In this document: one piece after another, positions 51,873-61,714 of the stretch
How the letters are laid out: each line of letters starts with the position of its first letter
How positions within the stretch are numbered: position 1 is the first letter of the stretch
Source of the DNA: Mariprofundus sp. KV
Lineage (GTDB): Bacteria; Pseudomonadota; Zetaproteobacteria; Mariprofundales; Mariprofundaceae
Length of the DNA: 64,000 bases
NCBI RefSeq assembly: GCF_013387475.1
Contig: NZ_VWNB01000008.1
Span: forward strand, 90,857 to 154,856
Direction: 5' to 3'
Made by a program: the position numbers and the translations under genes
The notes under the pieces: generated by a model
The model's input: the letters and a program-made list of their open reading frames with translations, nothing else
Databases searched by the model: none
What the model was told of the DNA's origin: nothing

Positions 51873-54047
51873 TTAAGCCAGTCGAAGGTTGATCGCACCT
51901 CGTACCGGATCGACACTGTCGATCACCACATCAAGCTGATCACCAAGGTGATAAGAGGCACCACCGCGTTTGGCGATGAGCTGATGACCTGTCTCATCCA
52001 GTTCAAATGAACCCGGTAGATCATCCACTGATAAACCACCTTCAGCCATGGTTGGCTCCAGTTCAAAGAAGATGCGACGTTTGGTCAGCCCGGCAATGCG
52101 TGCAGCCATGGTTTTACCCACATCCTTCTGATGGAACAGGGCTGCCAGCATGGCACGGGTATCCCACTCGGCGCGCTGCTGCTTGCGCTCCTGTATAGAT
52201 GTCTGCGTGCCGATCGCCTCAAGGGTGCTCTTGTGCTGTACCTTGTTGGGATCGGTGCCACGTATCAGTGCTTTCAGACGACGATGCACGATCAGATCGG
52301 CATAGCGACGGATCGGGCTGGTGAAGTGGGTATACGATTTATAAGCCAGGCCGAAGTGGCCCTGGTTTTTCGGCGTATACTCGGCGCGCTGCAGAGAACG
52401 CAACACAAGGCGATGCAGCACATGCGCAAAAGGTTTGCCCTCTGACTGCTCAAGTACCCGTTGCACACTACCCGGACGCACATTGGCATCCTCGGATTTA
52501 AGCTTGGGCAGGTTCACAAACAGGCCGAAGGGGGCAAGGAACTCATTCAGGGTTTCAATCGCCTGACGCTCCGGTGGCGCATGTACACGGTAGAGAAGGT
52601 CGCATTCGCGCACCTCCATAAACTCGGCAATGGCGGTGTTGGCTGCCAGCATCATCTCCTCAATCAGGCGATGGGCGATATTGCGCGAACTCTCTTTCAG
52701 ATCGGTAACCACATTATTTACAAGGGTGGCGCGAACCTCCGGCATGTCGAGATCAAGGGCGCCGCGCTGAGCGCGTTTGCGTTCGAGTTTACGGAACAGG
52801 CGGGTCGCATCATCAAGCATATTGCGTGCGGTTTCGCTCTCAATGGCTGAGGCGTCGTTATCTTCAATCCAACTGGCCGCCTGATCGTAGGTGAGGCGAG
52901 CCTGAGAGTGGATCACTGACTCATAGACATGAATAGAGCGGCGGGTGCCGTTGGCATCAAAGCGCATACGCACGGTCATTGCCAGTCGGGCTACCTTCGG
53001 ATTGAGTGAGCAGAGACCGTTGGAGAGTTTCTCCGGCAGCATCGGAATCACACGATCAGGGAAGTAGAACGAGTTGCTGCGCGCCAGCGCCTCCTCATCC
53101 AGTGCCGATTTCGGCAGTACATATTGGGCAACATCGGCAATGGCAACCCAGGCTTCAAAGCCTTCGCCGCGAGGCAGTACACAGATCGCATCATCGAAAT
53201 CGCGGGCATCTTCACCATCAATGGTAACAAACGGCAGTTCCCTGAGATCTTTGCGACCTTTGATGTCATCTTTACTCACCGTATCGGAGAGACGCTCCGC
53301 TTCAGCTGTAACGGCTGGCGGAAAACTCTCTGAGAGCTGCTGCTCGGCGACGATCAGATCGATCAGGGCCGAGGGTGAGAGATTCTCACCGAGGGTTTCC
53401 AGAATTTTTCCGGAGAGGTGGCCTGGGCCACGCGAGATTTTCACGCGCACCCAGTCGCCATCGGATGCACCAGCCGTATCGTTGCGTTTAATCAGAATGG
53501 TCTGCGGCATGTTGCGTGAGCGGGGCTGCACGATGCCGATACTATCTTTAATGATAAACTGACCGACAATGGTGGTCGGTGCATGCTCAACGATACGCAC
53601 CAGTTCGGCAGATTCACGGCCGCGACTGTGTACAACGCGCACCTCGACGATGTCACCATGCATCAGTTCACGCATCTCTTCGCGCGGCAGAAAGAGCCCT
53701 TTCTCAAGCCCCTCTACATCAACAAAGCCGAAACCGTCGGGGTGGGCGGAAACTTTGCCTGTCCACATCGGCTGCGCTTTATGCGGCCCTTTTGCATGCT
53801 TTGCATGGCCACCTTTGTTGTCGCCATACGGCCTCTTCGCCGCTGCGCCCTTACGTGCCGGGCGCCGATCACCACGGCTCTCTTCACCACGACGGGCGGG
53901 ACGTCTGTTGCCAGAAGCCTCTTCGCCACTGCGGGCCGGGCGGCGATTGCCGCGACTCTCATCACTACTGCGTGGTTCGCTACCACGCTTGGTCGATTTC
54001 TCTGACCATTTAAAACTTTCAAGCGAACTGTTTTTCTTTCTTGACAC
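51873..54047 (-). CDS. rnr: Ribonuclease R
   Basis: A 724-residue processive 3'-5' exoribonuclease that degrades structured RNA. After a basic N-terminal extension with three RRPAR repeats come cold-shock-like domains (SAHPDGFGFVDVEGLEKGLFLP), the RNB catalytic domain (TIDGEDARDFDDAICV with the Asp cluster, RSNSFYFPDRVIPMLPE, HFTSPIRRYADLIVHRRL) and an S1 domain at the end. GTG start at 54047 with GGAG seven bases upstream. It is flanked by tRNA-Leu genes on both sides. The usual Lys-rich tail is short here. Confidence 0.95.
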   Translation of the reverse strand: MSRKKNSSLESFKWSEKSTKRGSEPRSSDESRGNRRPARSGEEASGNRRPARRGEESRGDRRPARKGAAAKRPYGDNKGGHAKHAKGPHKAQPMWTGKVSAHPDGFGFVDVEGLEKGLFLPREEMRELMHGDIVEVRVVHSRGRESAELVRIVEHAPTTIVGQFIIKDSIGIVQPRSRNMPQTILIKRNDTAGASDGDWVRVKISRGPGHLSGKILETLGENLSPSALIDLIVAEQQLSESFPPAVTAEAERLSDTVSKDDIKGRKDLRELPFVTIDGEDARDFDDAICVLPRGEGFEAWVAIADVAQYVLPKSALDEEALARSNSFYFPDRVIPMLPEKLSNGLCSLNPKVARLAMTVRMRFDANGTRRSIHVYESVIHSQARLTYDQAASWIEDNDASAIESETARNMLDDATRLFRKLERKRAQRGALDLDMPEVRATLVNNVVTDLKESSRNIAHRLIEEMMLAANTAIAEFMEVRECDLLYRVHAPPERQAIETLNEFLAPFGLFVNLPKLKSEDANVRPGSVQRVLEQSEGKPFAHVLHRLVLRSLQRAEYTPKNQGHFGLAYKSYTHFTSPIRRYADLIVHRRLKALIRGTDPNKVQHKSTLEAIGTQTSIQERKQQRAEWDTRAMLAALFHQKDVGKTMAARIAGLTKRRIFFELEPTMAEGGLSVDDLPGSFELDETGHQLIAKRGGASYHLGDQLDVVIDSVDPVRGAINLRLA
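53841..53957 (-). repeat. Three in-frame 39-bp repeats in rnr
   Basis: Residues 31-69 of RNase R read SRGNRRPARSGEEA-, SGNRRPARRGEE- and SRGDRRPARKG-like units of 13 residues each. They lie before the first folded domain and form a positively charged, flexible RNA-binding-like arm. Confidence 0.9.
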
Positions 54048-54106
54048 GATGTTGCTCCATCCTATGATTGCGCGCCTCTCGCAGCTGAGCTGTAAGAGAC
54101 GTCTAA

Positions 54107-54193
<87 letters not shown>

Positions 54194-54197
54194 ACAA

Positions 54198-54228
54198 GCA
54201 TCTTAAGTGTTAATAACACTTAAGATGC
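54198..54228. repeat. Perfect 31-base inverted repeat after tRNA-Leu
   Basis: GCATCTTAAGTGTTA and its exact complement around one A, five bases after the tRNA. No T-run follows, so it is not a simple terminator; it may mark tRNA 3' processing or a protein-binding site. Confidence 0.85.
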
Positions 54229-54267
54229 GCGTTAGGTCTTTTATCTATTAGACCTGACACCTGACTC

Positions 54268-54304
54268 AAGGGCCTGCAGATTTATCTGCGGGCCCTTTTT
54301 GTTT
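54268..54304 (+). terminator. Terminator after tRNA-Leu
   Basis: AAGGGCCTGCAGA/TCTGCGGGCCCTT stem with TTAT loop, then TTTTTGTTT. It is the likely end of the tRNA-Leu transcript. The gap 54194-54607 has no gene; it holds this hairpin, the perfect palindrome before it and a second weaker hairpin. Confidence 0.88.
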
Positions 54305-54352
54305 GTACCGGCTTCATCTAAACATAGAGAGAACGCCGGCACATTCTCAATA

Positions 54353-54382
54353 AGCTGCAGATTCCTCTGCGGACTCTTTTTT
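54353..54382 (+). terminator. Second, degenerate copy of the tRNA terminator
   Basis: GCAGA-TTCC-TCTGC stem with TTTTTT at 54377-54382. The block CTGCAGATT...CTCTGCGG...CTTTTTT repeats the sequence of the terminator about 80 bases upstream in shorter, mutated form. Confidence 0.6.
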
Positions 54383-54607
54383 ATCAAGTGTTATTCACAC
54401 GTCTGCTATGCAGCGTGCTTTAGGTACGGGTTGCTGATCCTGTGACCTGATGAATTTATCGAACCTTAAATCTTGGGGGTTTTAAGCAGGAAAATTCTGT
54501 TGTTCTGAAGCGCACTTGATCTCACTCTGTTCTCAACAGGGCGAACTATAACACGATCATAGCGTTTCTGCGATGACGGTATCCTGTGATGGGATTAGGG
54601 TGTGCAT

Positions 54608-55513
54608 ATGTCTGTCCCGCAACTGAAAAATGAAGAGATGATTACCGGTCATCTGCAGCGGCTGGCGATGCTGCGTGGCTGGTCTGCAAAGACCACCGAG
54701 TCCTATCGCTCCGATCTTCTGCATGCCGAACTCTTTTTTCAGGGGGCGAAAACCGCACTGGATGCGGCTGATCAGCAGGAAGTGCTGGACTATCTTGCCT
54801 CGCTACGCAGGGCCGGATTGAAGGAGAGTACCATTCAGCGCCGTCGTAGCGCGCTCTCAACCTGGTACAGCTACCTGCAGGATCAGAATTTAAGAGAGGA
54901 TCATCCGGCTCGCCATCTGCCCAAGCTGCGCAAAAGCAGGCCACTGCCCAAGCTGATCAGTGAGCAGAGCGTGGAGGCGCTGATCAATGCGCCCGATATC
55001 CATAGCACAACCGGGCTGCGTGACCGCTGCATGCTGGAGATACTCTATGCCACAGGTCTGCGAGTGACCGAACTGGTGGAGTTGCGCCTCTCTCATGTCG
55101 ATCTTGCCGCAGGATTGGTGCGGGTTATTGGTAAAGGGGATAAGGAGCGGCTGGTACCCTTTGGAGCAGAGGCGGCGAGCTGGTTGCAGCAGTGGCTGGC
55201 GATGCGTCCGAAAGAGAGGTCCGGCTCCTACCTGTTTGCCGGACGTGGTGGCAAGCCGATGACGCGGCAGAATTTCTGGCTGCGGATCAAGCAGTATGCC
55301 CTGCAGGCAGGGATCTCACCCTTGCCATCACCGCATACCCTGCGCCACGCCTTTGCCACCCATCTGCTCAATCACGGGGCTGATCTGCGCGCGGTGCAGA
55401 TGCTGCTGGGCCATGCTCATGTGACCACCACCGAGATCTATACACATGTTACCCGGGCCCGCCTGCATGATGTGGTGAATCGTAGTCATCCGCTGGGTCA
55501 TAAGGGGCGATGA
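54608..55513 (+). CDS. xerD: Site-specific tyrosine recombinase XerD
   Basis: A 301-residue tyrosine recombinase for chromosome dimer resolution. N-terminal SAM-like core-binding domain (MLRGWSAKTTESYRSDL), catalytic Arg in YATGLRVTELVEL, Lys in IGKGDKERLVPFG, HTLRHAFATHLL, and LLGHAHVTTTEIYTHV with the nucleophile Tyr. Length and PHTLRHAFATHLLNHGADLR fit XerD better than XerC. It is near tRNA-Leu but shows no phage neighbours. GTG two codons earlier is possible; I use ATG 54608. Confidence 0.92.
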   Translation: MSVPQLKNEEMITGHLQRLAMLRGWSAKTTESYRSDLLHAELFFQGAKTALDAADQQEVLDYLASLRRAGLKESTIQRRRSALSTWYSYLQDQNLREDHPARHLPKLRKSRPLPKLISEQSVEALINAPDIHSTTGLRDRCMLEILYATGLRVTELVELRLSHVDLAAGLVRVIGKGDKERLVPFGAEAASWLQQWLAMRPKERSGSYLFAGRGGKPMTRQNFWLRIKQYALQAGISPLPSPHTLRHAFATHLLNHGADLRAVQMLLGHAHVTTTEIYTHVTRARLHDVVNRSHPLGHKGR

Positions 55514-55601
55514 AAGAGTGCAGGAAATTATTATCATGATTTGTTAGGTTGCTGCTTCTTGCCGGGGCAGGGGTTAGCTTAAAAGTATTGGAGTGAAAAA
55601 A

Positions 55602-56771
55602 ATGGCAGATAAAAAAACAGATGATTTGATCTCATGTTACTCACCGGGGCTGGCAGATATTCCTGCTGCCGAGTCGGCTGTCTCCTATGTGGATGGCAAG
55701 GCTGGCTACCTTGAATATCGAGGGATTGATATCGAACAGCTGGCTGAGAACTCCTCCTTTGAAGAGACCTCCTATCTGCTGCTCTACGGTGAGCTGCCTA
55801 CAGCCGAGCAATTGAGCGCGTTTGATAAAACGCTTAAACACCACCGTCGTATCAAGTTCCGTATCCGTGATATGATGAAGTGCTTTCCTGAGTCTGCGCA
55901 TCCGATGGACTCGTTGCAGGCGACAGTTGCAGCCCTTGGTATGTTCTATCCGTTCCCCACAAATCTCTCTGGCGAACTGGACAGGGCGACGATCGACAGT
56001 GTCTGCGTCAATCTGATCTCCAAGCTGCCGACACTGGTAGCGGCGCATGCGCGCATGCGTCATGGTGATGATCCGATCCCGCCACGGGATGATCTCTCTC
56101 ACGCTGCAAACTTCTATTACATGCTTACAGGCGAGGAGCCATATCCTCTGACGGCACGCATTCTTGATGTGGCCTTTATTGTGCATGCCGAGCATGAGAT
56201 GAATGCCAGTACCTTCTCGACACTGGTGACCGCCTCAACCCATGCTGATCCGTACACCTCGATCAGTGCAGCAATCGGCACGCTCTCCGGCCCGCTGCAT
56301 GGTGGTGCCAACGAGGATGTACTCAATATGCTTGATGAGATTGGTAATGTTGAGCATGTTGAGGATTACCTGAACAAAAAGCTGTTGAACAAGGAGAAGA
56401 TCGCCGGTCTTGGGCATCGTGTCTACAAGACCAGAGATCCCCGCGCCACCTTGCTGGTGAAGCTCTACAAGCAGCTGACTGATAAAATCGGTGTGGATAC
56501 CAACTATCGCATTGCCCGTGAAATTGAGAAGCTCTCCGAGAGTACGCTGGGTGCCAAGGGTGTCTGCCCGAATGTCGATTTCTATTCAGGCATTGTCTAC
56601 CGCAAACTGGGTATTCCGACCGATCTGTTTACTCCGATCTTTGCCATTGCCCGCGTATCCGGCTGGCTGGCACACTGGAAAGAGCAGCTTGGTCATGGCC
56701 GTATCTATCGCCCGGCGCAGATCTATACCGGCAAATTCGGAGTGCCGTACACGCCAGTCGACAAGCGTTGA
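55602..56771 (+). CDS. gltA: Citrate synthase
   Basis: A 389-residue citrate synthase of the short type. Histidines in GPLHGGANEDVLN and GLGHRVYKTRDPRA and the Asp in NVDFYSGIVY are the catalytic triad; YRGIDIEQLAENSSFEETSYLLLYGELP is the family's N-terminal element. It makes citrate from oxaloacetate and acetyl-CoA. A 2-methylcitrate synthase is the alternative, but no prp genes are adjacent. GGAG lies eight bases before the ATG; the GTG nine bases earlier overlaps that site. Confidence 0.93.
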   Translation: MADKKTDDLISCYSPGLADIPAAESAVSYVDGKAGYLEYRGIDIEQLAENSSFEETSYLLLYGELPTAEQLSAFDKTLKHHRRIKFRIRDMMKCFPESAHPMDSLQATVAALGMFYPFPTNLSGELDRATIDSVCVNLISKLPTLVAAHARMRHGDDPIPPRDDLSHAANFYYMLTGEEPYPLTARILDVAFIVHAEHEMNASTFSTLVTASTHADPYTSISAAIGTLSGPLHGGANEDVLNMLDEIGNVEHVEDYLNKKLLNKEKIAGLGHRVYKTRDPRATLLVKLYKQLTDKIGVDTNYRIAREIEKLSESTLGAKGVCPNVDFYSGIVYRKLGIPTDLFTPIFAIARVSGWLAHWKEQLGHGRIYRPAQIYTGKFGVPYTPVDKR

Positions 56772-56789
56772 TCGCGCATTGATTCCATT

Positions 56790-56829
56790 AAGGCCGTGTT
56801 AGCAGCTGCTGTCACGGCCTTTTTTGTTG
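56790..56829 (+). terminator. Rho-independent terminator of gltA
   Basis: AAGGCCGTG/CACGGCCTT stem (56790-56798 with 56813-56821) with an inner AGCAGCTGCT palindrome, then TTTTTTGTTGTTTT. The convergent transporter gene ends just beyond. Confidence 0.9.
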
Positions 56830-56831
56830 TT

Positions 56832-57782
56832 TTAGATAGCTGCAGGAACGTCTGCGTCGTGGCTGTTTCTATGTAACCAGCGGGTCATGCCTGCGGCTGT
56901 GACAATGCACCAGACAGCAAAGAGTGCGCCCGGCAGGGCGGTTTCAGGTTCAAAGTGCTGCAGTGCCAGTGCCACACCCAGACCAGCATTCTGCATGCCG
57001 ATCTCAATGCTCAGGGTGATGCGGTAGCTGCGCTCAAAGCGGAACAGTTTGCCGGCAAACCAGCCAAGCAGATAACCCAGTCCATTAAGCAGCACCACCA
57101 GCACAAACACAATTGCAGGCGTATTGGCCAGCTGCTCGTGATTGCCGGCTACGGCATAACCGCAGATGATGATAATAGCGATCGATGCGATGCCCGGGGC
57201 AATGACCTCTGCCTGCTTGAGCTTGCTGCTGCTGAGCCTGGTGCGCAGCGCCATGCCCAATGCCAGTGGCAGTACCACGGAGAGCAGGATGGTCTGCATC
57301 ATCGGCCAGAAGGGGATCTCCATGTAAGCGCTGCCAAGCAGATCCACCAGCAGCGGAGTGAGAATTGGTGAGAACATCGTAGCGACCATGGTCATGGCGA
57401 TGGAGAAGGCGACCGCGCCTCCTGCCAGATAGGCAATAACATTACTGGCCATGGCTCCCGGCGCGCAGCCAACAATGATGAAGCCCAGCGCCATGGCCGG
57501 GGATGCCCCCTGCCATGTGGCAATCAGGGCGGCGGTAAAGCCGAGCATCGGCATAATCCAGAACTGCATGGCCACACCAAGTGCGATACTCAGTGGCTTG
57601 GCAATCGCAGATTGTGCCTCTTCAGGTTTGAGGACCACGCCGAGTGCAAACATGGTGGCGGCAAAGCAGAAGAGGAAAACATCTTTAAAAATAAGGAATG
57701 CGGAAGGGAAGGCGTAGGCGACAACCGCGAAGATGACGGTGAAAACAGCCATCTTTTCGGAGAGTGCCCGCCAGATACTCAT
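56832..57782 (-). CDS. Bile acid:sodium symporter family (BASS) transporter
   Basis: A 316-residue membrane protein with about nine to ten helices. GVVLKPEEAQ, FIIVGCAPGAMASNVIAYLAGGAVAFSIAMTM and SIEIGMQNAGLGVALAL are the conserved sodium-site and core motifs of the SBF family. It probably imports an organic anion with Na+; the substrate (pantoate-, pyruvate- or sulfonate-like) cannot be read off. It starts next to the metF stop on the same strand, possibly one operon metF-transporter. Confidence 0.85.
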   Translation of the reverse strand: MSIWRALSEKMAVFTVIFAVVAYAFPSAFLIFKDVFLFCFAATMFALGVVLKPEEAQSAIAKPLSIALGVAMQFWIMPMLGFTAALIATWQGASPAMALGFIIVGCAPGAMASNVIAYLAGGAVAFSIAMTMVATMFSPILTPLLVDLLGSAYMEIPFWPMMQTILLSVVLPLALGMALRTRLSSSKLKQAEVIAPGIASIAIIIICGYAVAGNHEQLANTPAIVFVLVVLLNGLGYLLGWFAGKLFRFERSYRITLSIEIGMQNAGLGVALALQHFEPETALPGALFAVWCIVTAAGMTRWLHRNSHDADVPAAI

Positions 57783-58658
57783 CTAGAGATAGTCTCTGAT
57801 CTTTCCATGGATGGCAATAGTCGCCGCAGATTTATTCAGTGTGTAGAAGTGCAGACCGGCTGCGCCCTGCTCAAGCAGTTCGCGACACTGGCTGGCGGCC
57901 AGTTCGATGCCGAGTTTGGCAACAGCATCGAGATCTTCACGAATTGGCGCCATCTTCTCATGCAGCCAGGCCGGGATGCTTGCCCCGCACATCGATGAGA
58001 AGCGGACAATCTGATCAAAGTTTCCAATCGGCATGATGCCCGGAATGATCGGCATGGTGATGCCCGCTTTGTCACATGAGTCGCGGAAGCGGAAGAATGC
58101 CTCATTGTCGAAGAAGTACTGGGTAATGGCGCAGTCAGCGCCATTATCCTGTTTCATTTTAAGATAGCGGATATCATCAGCTACACCGCCTGTCGATTCC
58201 GGGTGTCCCTCGGGATAGGTAGCGCAGGCGATAGAGAAGTCACCCTGTTCGCGCAGGAATGCAATCAGATCGGTGGCGTGACTAAAACCGCCTTCGGTGG
58301 CCTGAAAACGATCCATCCCCTCCGGGGCATCACCTCTGAGGGCCAGGATGTTCTGGATGCCTGCCGCGCGGTAATCGGCAAGCAGTTCTGCCAGTTGATC
58401 CCGGGAGGCCCCCACACAGGTCAGGTGGGCCACAGGTGAGAGGCCTGTCTCATCCTTGATGCGGGTGACAATGCCTTTGGTGCGATCCTGGGTTGTGCCA
58501 CCGGCACCATAGGTGACCGATGCGTAGGCAGGATTGATCGACTGCAATTCGCGCAGGCAGTTCCAGAGGTTCTCTTCACCCTTGTCGGTTTTGGGCGGGA
58601 AGAACTCACATGAGAAGAGTGGTTTGGTGGCGGTGCCGAGGATTTCGGAAAGTTTCAT
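57783..58658 (-). CDS. metF: 5,10-Methylenetetrahydrofolate reductase
   Basis: A 291-residue MetF, reducing methylene- to methyl-tetrahydrofolate for methionine synthesis. FSCEFFPPKTDKGEENLW with the catalytic Glu, SVTYGAGGTTQDRTKGIV, AHLTCVGASRDQL and NILALRGDAPEG are all typical. Cytoplasmic flavoenzyme of usual length. It follows dcd by three bases, so dcd-metF-transporter look co-transcribed. The methyl-folate would feed a B12-dependent methionine synthase if one is present. Confidence 0.96.
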   Translation of the reverse strand: MKLSEILGTATKPLFSCEFFPPKTDKGEENLWNCLRELQSINPAYASVTYGAGGTTQDRTKGIVTRIKDETGLSPVAHLTCVGASRDQLAELLADYRAAGIQNILALRGDAPEGMDRFQATEGGFSHATDLIAFLREQGDFSIACATYPEGHPESTGGVADDIRYLKMKQDNGADCAITQYFFDNEAFFRFRDSCDKAGITMPIIPGIMPIGNFDQIVRFSSMCGASIPAWLHEKMAPIREDLDAVAKLGIELAASQCRELLEQGAAGLHFYTLNKSAATIAIHGKIRDYL

Positions 58659-58661
58659 AAA

Positions 58662-59231
58662 TTATAACCTTGGTACGGTCACGCCCGTCTGTCCCTGATA
58701 TTTGCCGGCTTTATCCTTGTATGAGGTTTCACACTCTTCGTCCGACTCCAGGAAGAGGAACTGTGCGACACCCTCTCCGGCATAGATCTTGGCTGGCAGT
58801 GGTGTGGTGTTGGAGAACTCAAGGGTGACATGGCCCTCCCACTCAGGCTCAAGCGGGGTGACGTTGACGATAATGCCGCAACGGGCATAGGTCGATTTGC
58901 CCAGACAGATGGTCAGTACAGAGCGCGGAATACGCATGTACTCCATGGTGCGCGCCAGTGCGAAGGAGTTGGGCGGGATGATGCAGACGTCTGATTTCAC
59001 ATCGACAAAGCTGTTGGCATCGAAGTTCTTCGGATCAACAATGGCCGAGTTGATGTTGGTGAATATCTTGAACTCGTCAGAGCAGCGTACGTCATAGCCG
59101 TAGGAGGAGAGGCCGTAGGATACGATGCCTTCACCACTCTCATTGCGTTTAACCTGACCGTCGACAAACGGCTCAATCATGCCGTGTTCCTGCGCCATAC
59201 GGCGAATCCACTTATCCGATTTGATGGACAT
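58662..59231 (-). CDS. dcd: dCTP deaminase
   Basis: A 189-residue Dcd that turns dCTP to dUTP, the precursor of dUMP for thy[23 protein letters not shown] at the start, [45 protein letters not shown] with the catalytic Glu, and [13 protein letters not shown] at the end. Normal length, no fused dUTPase signature. First gene of the dcd-metF unit. Confidence 0.96.
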   Translation of the reverse strand: MSIKSDKWIRRMAQEHGMIEPFVDGQVKRNESGEGIVSYGLSSYGYDVRCSDEFKIFTNINSAIVDPKNFDANSFVDVKSDVCIIPPNSFALARTMEYMRIPRSVLTICLGKSTYARCGIIVNVTPLEPEWEGHVTLEFSNTTPLPAKIYAGEGVAQFLFLESDEECETSYKDKAGKYQGQTGVTVPRL

Positions 59232-59290
59232 TGCACCCCTCCAAAAACATTGAGTCCCGCAGGATAGCGAGAGTCATCCGAATCAGCCAG

Positions 59291-60166
59291 TCACTTGCGC
59301 GCTTCAGCAAGCAGCCAGTCGCGAAAGAGGATCAGTGAGGTGCTCTGCTGTTGCCAGGGGGGCGAGACCAGATGGTAGGCATTCTCACTTGGCAGTGACT
59401 GTGCAAACGGCTGCAGCAGACGTCCTGAAATCAGCTCATCTTTCACCAGTGCCGGATCAACAATGGCGATGCCGAGGCCGTCAATAGCAGCCTGAATCGC
59501 GAAGTTTCGCGTTTCAAAGGTCTGCTCATGGGCCGGGCGCAGTTCACCGGCACCGGCTGAATGCAGCCAGATATGCCAGTCGTCAGGCCTGAGTCTGGCA
59601 TGCAGCAGCGTCTGCTGCTGTAGCTCTTCAATACTTTTCAGCCCGATCTTGGGGCTGCAGACAGGGGTGAGTTGCTCCGAGAACAGCTTGTCCACATGCA
59701 GGCCCGGCCAGTTGCCGTGGCCTGAGCGAATGGCGCAATCGACATCCTCATGTCTGAAATCTACCGGCTCAATTGAGGTGGTGATGCGGATCTCGATGTT
59801 CGGGTGCAGCCTCTGAAAGCCTGAGAGACGGGGGATAAACCAGCGCATGGCAAAGGTGGAGAGCATGCTCACGGTCAGGGTCTGCTGTTCGGGTTTGAGC
59901 TGCAGTTGTGTCACGCTGTCGGCAAGCAGATCAAAGGCCTGCTGAATGGCGGGCAGGATGCTCTCGGCAGCAGCGGTCAGCTGCAGGCCGCTGTTGGTGC
60001 GTATGAACAGCTTGGTGTTCAGGCTCTCTTCCAGGCCGCGAATCTGATGACTTAAGGCAGAAGGTGTAACATACAGGGCGGCAGCAGCCTCCTTGAGGTT
60101 CAGATGTGTGCCGACCACGGCAAAGGCCCGCAGCGCATTGAGCGACGGCAGTTTTCTTTCAGGCAT
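59291..60166 (-). CDS. LysR-family regulator (GcvA-like)
   Basis: A 291-residue LysR protein. N-terminal helix-turn-helix LPSLNALRAFAVVGTHLNLKEAAAALYVTPSALSHQIRGLEESL at about 5-50, then a periplasmic-binding-like effector domain. The LPSLNALRAF start is typical of the GcvA subgroup. It is divergent from leuC with a 134-base spacer containing both promoters, so it may regulate leuCD or itself; the effector is unknown. Confidence 0.87.
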   Translation of the reverse strand: MPERKLPSLNALRAFAVVGTHLNLKEAAAALYVTPSALSHQIRGLEESLNTKLFIRTNSGLQLTAAAESILPAIQQAFDLLADSVTQLQLKPEQQTLTVSMLSTFAMRWFIPRLSGFQRLHPNIEIRITTSIEPVDFRHEDVDCAIRSGHGNWPGLHVDKLFSEQLTPVCSPKIGLKSIEELQQQTLLHARLRPDDWHIWLHSAGAGELRPAHEQTFETRNFAIQAAIDGLGIAIVDPALVKDELISGRLLQPFAQSLPSENAYHLVSPPWQQQSTSLILFRDWLLAEARK

Positions 60167-60300
60167 GAGAAAAACTCAACAGCATGTAGAGAATATTTCC
60201 TTTTGTTTAGCTTTTAGTCAACGCTATGCTTGCCTCGCGGTTGAGATTTACTCTTCCGTTAGGGGTTAATTCGTCTTTCGTTGAAGCAAGGGGTTCGCAT

Positions 60301-61704
60301 ATGGGTCAAACACTGTTTGATAAAGTCTGGCAGCAGCACGTCGTGAAAGAGAACGATGATGGTTCCATGCTGCTCTATATTGATCGTCATCTGGTACATG
60401 AGGTAACCAGTCCGCAGGCCTTTGAGGGGCTGCGTCTGGCTGGTCGCAAGCCGTGGAAGATCAGTGCTACCGTAGCGACACCCGATCATAATGTGCCGAC
60501 CACAGATCGCGCGCTGGGTATTACCGATGTTGTATCACGCACACAGGTAGAGGCGCTGGATGCCAACTGTGAAGAGTTCGGTATTACCGAGTTCGGCATG
60601 AACGATATCCGTCAGGGCGTAGTGCATGTGATGGGGCCGGAGCAGGGGTTGATTCTGCCGGGCATGACCGTGGTCTGCGGTGATTCACACACCTCCACAC
60701 ATGGCGCCTTCGGCTCCATTGCGATGGGTATCGGCACCTCCGAAGTGGAGCATGTGCTGGCCACCCAGTGTCTGATTCAGAAGAAGCCGAAGGTGATGCG
60801 TATCAGTGTCAACGGAGCCTTGCCAGCCGGTATTACCGGTAAGGATGTGGCGCTGTTTATTATCGGTAAAATCGGCACAGCCGGTGGTACAGGTTATGCG
60901 CTGGAGTTTGCCGGTGAAGCGATTATGGCGCTCTCGATGGAGGGGCGCATGAGCCTCTGCAACATGGCCATTGAGGCCGGTGCACGTTGCGGCATGGTGG
61001 CTGTTGATGATGCTACGATCAGTTATGTGAAAGACAGGCCTTATAGCCCGAAAGCCGAAGAGTGGCAGAAAGCTGAAGCGATGTGGCGTGAGCTCTACTC
61101 CGATGCCGATGCCCGGTTTGATGCCGAGCTTGTTTACAACGCATCCGAGATTGTGCCGCAGGTAAGCTGGGGCACGAGCCCTGAGATGGTGTTGCCTGTA
61201 ACTGCATCGATTCCCGATCTGGCCACTGCCAAAGATGAGGTGCAGCGCGAGGGCTGGAGCCGGGCGCTGGCCTATATGGGCTTGAAAGAGAATACGCCGA
61301 TTGCAGAGATCAGTATTGATAAGGTCTTTATCGGCTCCTGTACCAACGGCCGCATTGAAGATTTCCGTGCTGCAGCGGCAGTGGTGAAGGGTAAAAAGGT
61401 GGCAGCCAATGTGAAGCTGGCGCTGGCAGTGCCGGGCTCGGGTCTGGTCAAGCAGCAGGCGGAGGCTGAAGGGCTGGATCTGATCTTTACCGAAGCGGGA
61501 TTTGAGTGGCGTGAGCCGGGCTGTTCGATGTGTCTGGCGATGAATGCCGACCGCCTGGAGCCGGGTGAACGTTGTGCCTCTACCTCCAACCGTAACTTTG
61601 AAGGTCGTCAGGGTATGGGTGGTCGCACCCATCTGGTCAGCCCTGCCATGGCCGCTGCAGCCGGTATAGCCGGTCATTTCGTCGATATTCGCGACTGGTC
61701 TTAA
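60301..61704 (+). CDS. leuC: 3-Isopropylmalate dehydratase large subunit
   Basis: A 467-residue LeuC with a 4Fe-4S cluster. [15 protein letters not shown] at the start, [30 protein letters not shown], and the cluster Cys in [12 protein letters not shown] and [11 protein letters not shown] are complete. The ATG at 60301 has AAGGGG eight bases upstream; the longer frame to 60226 is not needed. It pairs with leuD ten bases downstream in the leucine pathway. Confidence 0.97.
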   Translation: MGQTLFDKVWQQHVVKENDDGSMLLYIDRHLVHEVTSPQAFEGLRLAGRKPWKISATVATPDHNVPTTDRALGITDVVSRTQVEALDANCEEFGITEFGMNDIRQGVVHVMGPEQGLILPGMTVVCGDSHTSTHGAFGSIAMGIGTSEVEHVLATQCLIQKKPKVMRISVNGALPAGITGKDVALFIIGKIGTAGGTGYALEFAGEAIMALSMEGRMSLCNMAIEAGARCGMVAVDDATISYVKDRPYSPKAEEWQKAEAMWRELYSDADARFDAELVYNASEIVPQVSWGTSPEMVLPVTASIPDLATAKDEVQREGWSRALAYMGLKENTPIAEISIDKVFIGSCTNGRIEDFRAAAAVVKGKKVAANVKLALAVPGSGLVKQQAEAEGLDLIFTEAGFEWREPGCSMCLAMNADRLEPGERCASTSNRNFEGRQGMGGRTHLVSPAMAAAAGIAGHFVDIRDWS

Positions 61705-61714
61705 GGAGATTACG

